From: Agapanthus africanus
Lineage: Eukaryota > Streptophyta > Magnoliopsida > Asparagales > Amaryllidaceae
NCBI GenBank assembly: GCA_030015575.1
Contig: CM057338.1
Coordinates: forward strand, 778,981,864 to 779,045,863
Length of the DNA: 64,000 nucleotides
Direction of reading: 5' to 3'
Within the stretch, counting starts at the first letter, position 1, and the number at the start of each line of letters is the position of its first letter. Position numbers and translations under genes: made by a program. Below the pieces are notes generated by a model. The model worked only from the letters and a program-made list of their open reading frames with translations, was not told where the DNA came from and made no database searches. Below, piece by piece: positions 50,921 through 60,898 of this stretch.

Positions 50921-50986
50921 ATTACCGATGATGCGTATGTTCCACATACACTCACTTGCTAGCTTACACACATCTTCATCTGTAAT
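50921..50986. other. Conserved LTR hairpin, solo LTR E copy
   Basis: The arms ATTACCGATGA (50921-50931) and TCATCTGTAAT (50976-50986) pair over 11 positions with one mismatch. The inner GTATGT/ACATAC stem is kept. It is the same structure as in LARD-A and LARD-B, in the opposite orientation. Confidence 0.82.
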
Positions 50987-52342
50987 TGCCATGTCACTAC
51001 ACAGTAGTATTATTGCATCAGGATATGACCCTTGTATGTGCATACTATTATTCCATGTTGCATGATATACTGTTATACTTGCATTTCATTTATATGTCAC
51101 ATACACCATGCTTCCTGATTATACGCATTGAGATATACTGTTTCTATGATATTTCTGGATTTGGGAACCGTGGATATTTCAAAGAGATTATGTAAATGTT
51201 TTAAAAACCCGGTTACCCTTGATATGATATTTCAGTGCGTCCACCATGTGTTTTCTCGGTGCTGAGAGCGATATGTGAAACCCGATTCGAGAGGCGGACG
51301 AGACCGAATGCGGGTACATGGTGGACCCGGTGCAGTACCCCGGGGCAAGAAGATCGCAGGAGATGGCGTTGAGCCTGGCAGGGGAGCACTACCGACCGGT
51401 GATTTTACCCAACACGTCGGATATCCGGAGGATACCATCGTAGTCATGAGATGGATGGTAGGGGCCGATCTGGACTGACGGCGCCCTGGATTTTGAGATT
51501 TGAGATATTGAGGTACAGAGATTGTGATACAGAGATATTGAGATATTGAGATTATGTTTTGTGCCGATGCTAGGCACTGTCTTATGCTGATTTCATTATG
51601 ACACCTCATTTTAAAACACAGAAATCTCACAAATTTATGAAAGCAGTTTTCTTCAGTATATGCATTCTGTTTCAGGCATTTTTACATCATTCATATACAT
51701 ATTGCCACCTGATGCACTGACACGGGCACATGGGTTTACTTTTGGGTTAGATAGTTACCATAATCATGGTTATAGATTGCTGGTTATATATTTGAGGATT
51801 ATATGTTATGATCGTATGACCTAGGATTGCGTCATACATGCGATTTCTGTTTGTAGATCTTTTTCTACTCACGAGTTGGCAACTCACCCCCGTTGCGCCC
51901 CAGTTTCTTGCAGGTGTTGCCGTACGGGTTTCATTAGGCTTTGCGGGCACAGATTCCTTCAGGTGACTTGCTAGTAGGTGGGTTATTTGTATCATACCCA
52001 TCATTATATATTGTATATTATATTCAGTTGTATCTAGAAGTTCCATCAACCAAACATGTACTTATTTGAGATAGAGACCAGTGATTTTTATTCTTTCGAC
52101 CTTAGAGTCGGACGTTATACTTCTGTGGATTTCTTGCTGGTTGAGTTTCCTTTCTGTTGTGATCCTCGCCTTTAGGCATTGTATATTATGTTGCATACTG
52201 GTTGTTGATATGGTTCTTCTTACTCTCTACTACTTTTCTTGGTTTGGATTTCTGGGCTCGGCTTACTTAGAATACGTATGCCTCGAGACGTTCGTAGTCT
52301 AGTTGCCGGTCATGTTCCGTACTTTCGGGACGTGACACAATT

Positions 52343-52743
52343 AGATTAGGGTGTTCACTTTATTAATACTTGATTAGAGAAGTGAGAGCTTGAGTTAAAG
52401 AAACTTCAAGGTAGATCATCTTCGAAAAGGAAGACTTCAAGCAAGCATGGATCATTCGGCTTGTGGAGCCTCTTTTGAGTCCGGGAGATCATGGATCGCG
52501 ACGAAGGGACTACTACTCGGAGATTATGAAGCGAAGGAGCGGACTACAAAGGTTGTAATCCCTTTCTCTTAGATGTAAAGATATTTACTTGCATGTTTAA
52601 CCCTAGTAAAGATATTTACTTGCATGTTTAACCCTAATTATCTAGCAAAGATCCTTGCTTTAGGTTGTTCGGCACTTCTAATTTTTAAATCGGATATGGT
52701 TGATGTCTTATAGACCCTTGTGACAGTGCCTAGTAACCCTACA
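52343..52743 (+). repeat. Copia-D 5' LTR, second part
   Basis: The LTR resumes after E and ends ...GTAACCCTACA at 52743. It aligns with about 60530-60898. It contains a 31-bp tandem duplication (52576-52606 and 52607-52637) that the 3' LTR lacks. Confidence 0.9.
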
Positions 52744-52744
52744 G

Positions 52745-52756
52745 TGGTATCAGAGC
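52745..52756 (+). promoter_or_regulatory. Copia-D primer-binding site (tRNA-iMet)
   Basis: TGGTATCAGAGC lies 1 nt after the 5' LTR and is complementary to initiator tRNA-Met, as in Angela/BARE elements. Confidence 0.93.
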
Positions 52757-52941
52757 CTAGCTAGAGCATTAGGCGACGTGTATACGAAGTTAAAAGTCCG
52801 ATCGAACTCCGAAACGTCAAAATTGACCCCTCTCCGGAAATTTTTTTAAAAATGATTTTTTCCGTATTAAAAATACTCAGAAAATTCAGCAGGAAATTCT
52901 AAGGATTACTGTAAAATACGAACCGCTAATACCCTGATGTC

Positions 52942-52988
52942 GCCGCGGAACCGCGGCAGGAACATGCTTTGCGCGGCGGTTCCGCGGC
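52942..52988 (+). other. GC-rich post-PBS hairpin, Copia-D
   Basis: The arms GCCGCGGAACCGC (52942-52954) and GCGGTTCCGCGGC (52976-52988) are perfect over 13 bp with a loop of about 21 nt, in otherwise AT-rich leader. The arms themselves contain CCGCGG, so the hairpin could also pair between two RNAs. A dimerisation or packaging role is inference. Confidence 0.8.
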
Positions 52989-54364
52989 CGTACTTGGGAA
53001 TTAGGGACTCGTATTTGTAGGGTTTATCCGTAGGTATTAGTATATACTTTTGGGAATTTTTAATATTACTCAAGTGTTGAGTTTTCTGGAGATCATTTGT
53101 ATTCGTTGATTCGATCGGAAAGTTTAACTTCGTTTAGTTTTCCGTATATTTTAGAACGTGTTAAAATGTTCGAACGGATATCAATAACTCACTTTTTCAC
53201 GACACGAAAAACTTTCAAGTGTTGAATTTCTCTTGAGTTTAAAACTTTCGGAAAACCATGCAAGCATATCTGTGGACCTTCTAGAAGAACGTAACCTTAA
53301 CTCGATTATGTGACCGTCAAAACTTCCACTGCACCCTTGGGTTTGTGGTAGTTTAGCGTTGCCACATGTGAGGCGCTGGTTTGACCCTTCTACGGCTGGT
53401 TCATTGGGGCAGTGACATGTTCTGGGATTTTTTAACTCCGCTCAAATGTTGAGCTATTTGTAAATCTTAGGTGTTTGATTATTCGATCGGAAAGTTTAAC
53501 TTTGTCTATTTATCTGGAATGTGATACAATATGTGGAATTCATATAGTTAGGCATGAAATGCGAAGTATGTGATATTTCGGATTTAAGGTGTCTAAAGTG
53601 ATTGTGGATTCCAAATGTTGTAGTTTTACACTTTCTTTTCTGTGACCGTAAGCGTAGTATGCGGTGTATCGCCGGCTTCGTTGCTATACATCAACGACAA
53701 TCGGGATACGCATACTTGCTTACGTTGATGATATGAGATATTATGTGTTGCTGTGATATGTTAAATTGGGTCGTCGTGTTCTGAATAACCGGGGGTTTTA
53801 TGGGAGATGGGGGTTTTTATTTTCATTTATGTAAAATTCATTGTATGTAATATTCTTTTATTGGGGCACTTCCAGGTTGAGCTTGATGTCACCATTGTAT
53901 ATTATTTACTTTTCCGCATTAGGTTGACCCGAGGAGGGGAGCATAAGTAACCAAGTTCTAGGGTCCAGTGGGAGGCCATCTCAAGAAGTCGAGACCGGGT
54001 CTCCTAACCCTAGAATTGGCAGTGTTGCTTGCCGCTCTCATATGGGTCTAGGGATGTGGGTTTGGCTATCATCGCTATCGTGGAATCCGTGTTTTATACA
54101 GGCTCGATGTAAAACACGGACGTCCTAGTATATCCAATATTTCATATGTTATCTTCTGCTGCAATGTTCTGTGATGAGATCATATTACTGCCTGAGATGA
54201 ATGCTTATACTATATATATGTTGATATATAAATATTACAGCTTTCGTTTCTTCTGTGATGCTTAGGAAGTATAACTGATGGGATTTATTAATGAGATTAA
54301 TAAAAGAAAAGAAACCTAAAAGATATTGTAGAATAAAAACTTTATAAAAAGGGATAGCTACAGT

Positions 54365-54600
54365 TTTGCTTTGCACAGCGGTATATATGATATACCCTGC
54401 ACCTTATTCGATGAGGAAAGAGACGAGATCCCTTCACCGGGAGTGACCTCTTTAGCAGAACTGGCAGATGCTATAAACACACGGATTAGTTTTTGATTGC
54501 TTCTATAGTTTTTCTTTGCACAGCGGTATATATGATATACCCTGCACCTTATTCGATGAGGAAAGAGCCGAGCTCCCTTCACCGGGAGTGACCTCTTTAG
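54365..54600 (+). repeat. Tandem leader modules of Copia-D (two copies)
   Basis: Two copies 145 bp apart each carry a perfect hairpin GGTATAT-ATG-ATATACC (54380-54396 and 54525-54541) and a CCCTTCACCGGGAGTGACC box (54430-54448 and 54575-54593). In the box, TCCC and GGGA can pair. They are homologous to the modules of Copia-3, where the hairpin arms differ in sequence but still pair. Confidence 0.8.
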
Positions 54601-54748
54601 CGAAACTGGAAAAGCCTCAAAGACACTCGTTTTTCAAAATCACTTGTTTCTACAACGATATCAAGTTCATTATGCTCATGGTTTTCTGAAAAACCTGCGT
54701 AACCCTCCGTCATTTTAGGAAAATAGAGTACTTAGTATTCGTGATGTG

Positions 54749-54943
54749 TTTGTTGACCATAGTTAAGGCGCAGTGTACGGTAGCTGAGTGATGTTTTCCT
54801 ATATAACATATGATGTGATTAATTAGAACAGTCATATGACTTTGTTGACCTTAGTTAAGGGTCATGTGGGTGGGTCTAAATTAATCAAGAAATGACGGGT
54901 AGAACTTGACTAGTGCTTATGATTTGTTGACCATAGTTAAAAG
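54749..54943 (+). repeat. Triple leader motif of Copia-D
   Basis: Three copies with core GACC(A/T)TAGTTAAG lie at about 54749-54768, 54841-54860 and 54923-54943. They occupy the same places as in Copia-3 and share flanking sequence (GTGTACGGTAGCTG, ATGACGGGTAGAACTTGAC), but the core differs in all three. Confidence 0.78.
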
Positions 54944-55396
54944 GTCATAAGTCACTAGGGGTAAAAGCATTATCGGGAATTTCAAATGTTGAAATATGCA
55001 ATGAGATTGCATACCTTCTATGAGATAGATGGATCCTGATACCCACTACGAGTAAGAGTTACTCCTGAGAGACTTTTACACAGGACAATTAGCCGATCAA
55101 GTAGGTGACTAGAAAGGTGTTTACGGGGTTATGCCTCTGGGAAAACGAGGTTTATGTTAATTAGTTCCGTGCGAAAGTACGGGGAACCTCACTCAAAGTA
55201 CCATAACTGGCCTGGCTGAAAGATTGGCGAACTTGTAAGGTGTAATTAATCCCGGCTAGTTTTTCCTTTTAAGGGTTTGAAGGAAGATTTGATAAAAATA
55301 GTGGGAGACATCCTGATTAGATAAGATAATAACCAATCTAATCTTGCAAAAGCTTACGCTAAAGTGTTTCCTTTTCTCTCTCTCCAGGTAGCGACC

Positions 55397-58300
55397 ATGT
55401 CAGGCTTTAATCAAGATAATAATATGGATGTATTGACTGAACTCGCTTATTATACTGAGCAGGGGAACGTTGGTCCCGTTCTTTCTTATAAGTGTTATAA
55501 GACTGAGCAGGAAATATGAGAATATCTGGATTCTCACGCTACCCAAACGAAGAATAGGCATGTTGATGCATCTTCTTCAGAAGTGTTAGTTATTGAGAAC
55601 TGTTTCTCAGTTCACTCTACGTCCTGGGTATTTGATACCGGATCAGGATCCCACATATGTAATACGTTACATGGGCTACGTAAAGGTAGAGAACTGGAAA
55701 TGGGTGATCATTCCGTAAGAGTAGGGAATGGTGCAGATGTTGCAGCCAAGGCTGTTGGCGAATATCACCTTGTGTTACCAAAAGGTAATACATTGATTCT
55801 GAACGAATGCTATTACATTCCGACCCTGATATCCAATATTATATCAGTCTCTTTATTGAATAAAGAATGATATAATTTTGTAATACAGGATAATGTTATG
55901 AACATATTCCTGAATCAAAAGTTGATAGGATCAGGATCGTTAAATAATGGCATGTACGTTCTAAATCAAACTACAAATCTCAATGTACAGAACACAAACA
56001 CGAGGAAAAGTTCAGAAATGAACGAATCCTTCTTATGGCATTGTAGACTAGGTCATATCAATGCGACACGACTAGCTAAGTTATATAATGATGGATATCT
56101 GAATACGTTCAAATTATCATATTATGATACTTGTCAGTCATGCCTCAAAGGCAAGATGACCAAAACTCCGTTTAGTGGACACGGAGTAAGAGTTACAGAA
56201 CTTTTAGGGCTGATACATAGTGATGTATGTGGACCCATGTCTACACATGCCAGGAACGTTTCTTCCTACTTTATTACATTCACTGATGATCTCTCAAGAT
56301 ACGGACATGTGTTCCTGATGAAACACAAGTCTGAAGCTTTTGAGAAATTCAGGGAATATAAGCACGAAGTAGAGAACCAAACGGGCAAAAGTATTAAGAT
56401 CCTTCGATCTGATCGAGGAGGAGAATACTTGAGCAATGAGTTTCTGGACTATCTAAAAGAGAATGGGATTCTCTCTCAGCTTACTCCTCCTTATACACCA
56501 CAGCACAACGGCGTATCAGAGCGGAGGAATCGCACCCTATTAGATATAGTGCGCTCTATGATGAGCACCGCTGAGTTACCTATTTCCTTTTGGGGTTATG
56601 CGCTGGAGACAGTCGCATACCTATTGAATAGAGTTCTAACTAAATCAGTGCCTACCACTCCATATGAGATTTGGAATGGGAAGAGACCATCTCTTAAACG
56701 AGTTAAGATATGGGGTTGTCCGGCCTATATTAAAAGGAAAAATCCGGACAAGCTCGAGGAAAGATCAAGTTTATGTAAGTTTATGGGATATCCAAAAGAT
56801 TTCTATGGATATTTCTTCTACCACGGTGAGGAACAAAAGGTGTTTGTTTCTCAATATGCCACCTTTTTAGAAAAGGAATTTCTTGCAAAAGAAATTAGTG
56901 ACGAAGAGATAGAGCTGGAAGAGGTTCCAGCGACACAACCTGCAACTGAAGATTTAGTAGAACCAGAGGATTCAGTAGCACCCAACGAACCCCAGCCTCT
57001 CCACCGATCTAGTAGGGTTTCTCATCCACATAAGAGATACTACGGTTTTCTTGTTGATGGTGGGAGTGAGGATTGCATCATGGAAGATGATGACCCAACT
57101 AGCTTCGAGCAGGCCATCACGAGTGGTGACTCTGTGAAATGGCTGGATGCAATGCGATCTGAGATGGAATCCATGTACACCAACAAAGTATGGACTTTGG
57201 AAGTTGCTCCTGAAGGGGTAAAACCCATTGGGAGCAAATGGATCTTTAAGAAGAAACTTGGTGTAGATGGAAAAGTTGAGACTTACAAAGCTAGACTTGT
57301 TGCAAAGAGTTTTCGTCAACGACCAGGTGTGGATTATGACGAAACCTTTTCTCCAGTAGCTATGCTTAAGTCCATCCAGATCTTACTTGCCATTGCTGCA
57401 TACCATGACTACGAAATCTGGCAAATGGATGTTAAGACCGCCTTTCTCAATGGTGATTCAGAGGAGTGCGTGTACATGACTCAGCCAGAGGGCTTCATAG
57501 ATAGTGGGTGCAGCAGAAAGGTGTGCAAGCTGCTTCAATCCATCTACGGGTTAAAGCAGGCATCGCGGAGTTGGAACATCTGCTTTGATGTTGTAGTGAA
57601 AGAGTTTGACTTCATCAAAAATGTAGATGAACCTTGTATATATAAAAAGGTTGTAGAGAGTAAGGTTGTCTTCCTCGTATTATACGTCGATGACATACTC
57701 TTGATAGGAAATGATGTTCCTATGCTGCAATTGGTCAAGCTCTTCTTATCACAAAGATTCTCAATGAAAGATCTTGGTGATGGCTCCTGCATACTGAGAA
57801 TTATGATCTATAGAGATAGATCTAAACGGATGTTGGGATTGTCCCAATCCAGGTATATTGACACCATACTAAAGAGGTTTAGTATGGAAGAATCCAAGCG
57901 TGGGAACCTACCCACAATCTCTGGACTCGCTCTCTCCAAAGAGATGTCTCCCAAGACTGATTTGGAGAGAGCTCGCATGCAAGGGATACCCTATGCTTCG
58001 GCAGTAGGCTCTATCTAATATGCGATGCTATGTACCAGACCTGATGTAGCATACTCACTAAGTGTAGTGAGTAGGTATCAAACAGATCCTGGAGAGAGTC
58101 ACTGGATAGCTGTGAAGAACATTCTCAAGTACTTGAGAAGAACTAAGGAGATATTCTTGGTGTATGGTAACGGAGAACTCCAGGTGGAGTCCTTTACCGA
58201 TTCGAGCTTCCAAAGTGATAAGGACGACACTAAGTCGCACTCAGGATTTGTCTTTACCCTCAATGGAGGGGCAGTGTGTTGGAAGAGTTCCAAACAGGAA

Positions 58301-58615
58301 ACCGTTGCAGACTCGACGATGGAGGCTGAATACATCGCTGCCAACGATGCTGCAAAAGAGGCTGTCTGGATGAAGAAGTTCATTACTGAACATGGTGAGG
58401 TTCCATCCATTGAGCATCCAATACCTTTGTATTGTGATAACAATGGAGCTGTGGCTTTAGCCAAGGAACCCAGGTCCCATCAGAAGTCCAGACATATTCT
58501 GAGGCGGTATCACCTGATCCGGGAGATAGTTGATCTCTGGGAGATCGAGGTCAGGAGAGTTGATACGAAGGAAAACACTGCGGATCCACTCATGAAGGCC
58601 ATTCCCCAGACATAG
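55397..58615 (+). pseudogene. Copia-D gag-pol fossil: protease, integrase, reverse transcriptase, RNase H
   Basis: The domain order is that of Copia. Protease (DTGSGSH, near 55634) comes first. Integrase follows, with an HHCC zinc-binding part (WHCRLGH near 56036, CQSCLKGK) and core residues in SDVCGP (near 56220), SDRGGEY (near 56400) and SERRNRT (near 56517). Reverse transcriptase comes next (QPEGF near 57485, YGLKQ, YVDD near 57690), then RNase H (FTDSSF near 58195, MEAEYIA near 58321, YCDNNGA near 58431). The sequence is close to Angela/BARE polyproteins by recall. Only a short stretch precedes the protease, so a full gag with a zinc knuckle is not recognised. The largest open part covers integrase to reverse transcriptase (55898-58018). 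The region is broken, with about two or three breaks, and is treated as a fossil. Confidence 0.93.
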
Positions 58616-58668
58616 TTTGAGAGGCTCTTCGGGATGCTGGGTATGAGATACTACAACAGCTGGCCTTA

Positions 58669-58683
58669 GTGCAAGTGGGAGAT
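58669..58683 (+). promoter_or_regulatory. Copia-D polypurine tract
   Basis: GTGCAAGTGGGAGAT abuts the 3' LTR start (TGTTAG, 58684) and is the same sequence as in Copia-2 and Copia-3. Confidence 0.88.
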
Positions 58684-60898
58684 TGTTAGTTATATATTTG
58701 CCCTGGAGGCCATTGTTGTACATATGATGTATATTATAGCGGATGCTTGGATATATATACAGAGGACTTTCTTGCTCAAAATGATAGTATGCTATTTGGT
58801 TTCACTTTGTCTTAAGATGTTTACTTGTATTAGTTTAGTGTCTTGCTCTCACATGTTGATAAACTCCTTAGGATATGTACTCGACTACCGGGACTATGAT
58901 GAGATCATACTAGTGGAGCATAGTAGTCTATGAGCACATCCTATAATTGTTCCTAGTCGAGGGTGTATCGAGACAGGGCATCGATACACAAGAGTAGACT
59001 AGCGTATACGCATCTTGACCCATATGATGGGCGATGGATGTTCTTATATCCATCAGTTTTTGACATCAAAGATGGTGTACGGGTGCTCAGTGGCGACTTG
59101 GTACACTGGACGGACTCGCCGAGAACTCTCCAGATGGTATTATACCTCACGTCAGATGGCAGTTCTCTGGTGACACTGGTACAGGGTAGTCCGTAGACCC
59201 GAGATCGTCATAGAGTCTTGTGTGATTCCCACTGTGCTTTGATTTCTATCTTACCACGTCCAAGAGGGCATGCAAAATGGTGGCTTTTGGGTACAGTCCC
59301 GAATCACATAGAGACAATGAGCGATAGGAGGGGTTTCGTCTCTCCCGGTATAGGGAGTTGATGTTGTGCTGTGTTCGATTGGCTATAACTGGAAATCCCT
59401 GGCCAGGGCTGATATAGAGTGCTGCTGGTAAGTGTTATCAGTAGTTTCTCGACCTGTTATGAGCCTCATATCGACACGACTTATCAGTTACTGGGTTCTG
59501 ACGTTTACCACCCCCAGACTGGATATGCAACATATCAGACGAAGAAACCGGACTGTACGTGAGTGTTACTGATTGGATTCACAGGAGAATGTACAGGCTT
59601 GCTTGTTGATCTTCTGATCGCTCAATACCTAGGTGGTTGTTACGTTTAGCTGACGGCTTGCAGCTTGTGGGTGTTTGATATGATCATCACCTACTGCCGG
59701 CGTATTGACGATTCTTTAGAGTCCTACACAGAGCTTTCTTGACTCAGGAAAAACGGAGTAGGAGCACATATGCGATATGTGCTGGACCGAGAATAATGCG
59801 ATATGAGAAACAGTATTCTATTTTCGCGATATTATGATATCGGCCGGGTATATGTGATATAGCCGGGTCATCGGATCAAGTGTTGATTCGATGATGAACT
59901 GATACAGATAATATTAGTCGGTTATTTGAGAAATAGCCGGATTGTCGGATCAAGTGCTGATTCGATAATTTAATGTATAATTATATATATGATATATTAC
60001 ATTACATTATCTAATATTGGCTCGCTTTATTGATTCATTTTCTCGCCGGATAATACATTGATATATATGCGATATATGTTAATTGTATTATTTTCTTTTG
60101 TTACAAAAATATATTATTTATGTGATATATAATATTGTAACAAGTTATGATTACTAATGCTACATGATTAGTGGAGATTAAACATGGTTAGGGTTTGATT
60201 TGGGTTAGACTTTTCTTGAATCTTCTAGAAGCTTTTGTTTCGTTTTAAGCTAAGATATTATGTGTTGATATTTGTGGAGATATTTCCTAACCCAACCCAA
60301 ACCCTTTACCCTAGTTAAATCTCTACAATGGTTAGCCCTTTCAATATTTACCATGGGTTGCATTTTTAATAAGAATAACAATTCATTATTCATCACAAAA
60401 GACTTCATCTTCTTCTTCCTTTTTGAAAAGCTTACTAGCTTTTGATTTTGTGATGAGTGTGTGTGAGAAATTGATAATAAAAGAGAGCATAATTCCTACT
60501 TCATCATCCTCATCCAATCTAGCCAATTAGATTAGGGTGTTCACTTCATTAATACTTGATTAGAGAAGTGAGAGCTTGAGTTAAAGAAAGTTCAAGGTAG
60601 ATCATCTTCGAAAAGGAAGACTTCAAGCAAGCATGGATCATTCGGTTTGTGGAGCCTCTTTTGAGTCCGGGTGATAATGGATCGCGGCGAAGGGACTACT
60701 ACTCGGAGCTTATGAAGTGAAGGAGTGGACTACAAAGGTTGTAATCCCACTCTCTTTGATGTAAAGATGTTTACTTGCATGTTTAACCCTAATTATCTAG
60801 CAAAGATCCTTTCTTTAGGTTGTTCGGCACTTCTAAATTTTAAATCGGGCATGGTTGATGCCTTATAGACCGTTGTGACAGTGCCTAGTAACCCTACA
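58684..60898 (+). repeat. Copia-D 3' LTR (2215 bp)
   Basis: This intact LTR has ends TGTTAGTTATATATTTGCCC and GTAACCCTACA. The doubled hairpin unit is at about 59840-59970. It contains the empty site of solo LTR E near 60525. The short open frames are spurious. Confidence 0.92.

Larger units (their letters stand above)
47839..52337 (+). mobile_element. Solo LARD LTR (E), 4.5 kb
   Basis: A lone LTR on the plus strand starts TGTAACATTTC and ends GGGACGTGACA, flanked by the exact duplication CAATT (47834-47838 and 52338-52342). The other Copia-D LTR shows the empty site near 60525. Its length (4499 bp) and its second half match the reverse complement of the LARD-A LTR. No PBS, PPT or interior is present. 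Blocks include the GTGAGTAG box (49808-49860), the hairpin at 50921-50986 and the conserved segment (about 51280-51490). The stretch 48310-49010 is low in complexity. Around 47880-48300 and 49030-49660 I see nothing beyond LTR similarity. Confidence 0.92.
52989..55396 (+). mobile_element. Copia-D long leader
   Basis: About 2.4 kb of untranslated leader lies between the post-PBS hairpin and the gag-side ATG (55397). It contains two leader modules (54365-54600) and the triple motif (54749-54943). A pyrimidine tract ending in CAG (about 55374-55387) just before the ATG looks like a 3' splice site. BARE elements are known to splice a gag RNA, so this may be the equivalent. The region 53000-54350 shows similarity to the Copia-2 and Copia-3 leaders but no other recognisable feature. 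Confidence 0.75.
45997..60898 (+). mobile_element. Copia-D: near full-length Angela/BARE-type Copia element
   Basis: This plus-strand element has two LTRs (5': 45997-47838 plus 52343-52743; 3': 58684-60898, 2215 bp), a tRNA-iMet PBS, a PPT and a long pol region. The flanking 5-mers CGAAG (45992-45996) and TGAAG (60899-60903) are a target-site duplication with one C-to-T difference. The uninterrupted site is visible in LARD-A near 17762. The LTRs differ by a few percent by eye, which suggests an insertion on the order of one to two million years ago under commonly used plant rates. The 5' LTR contains solo LARD LTR E. Without E the element is about 10.4 kb. It is broken, with about two or three breaks in the visible pol region, and no full gag is recognised. 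Confidence 0.92.

Noticed and set aside
52745-52756. TGGTATCAGAGC and its reverse complements as possible tRNA gene fragments
   Set aside because: Each lies right beside an LTR start or end and is a primer-binding site. No cloverleaf sequence surrounds any of them.
54365-54600. Possible hammerhead ribozyme in the leader modules (GATGAG and GAAA words)
   Set aside because: The words are not in the order or spacing of a hammerhead core, and the flanking stems do not form.
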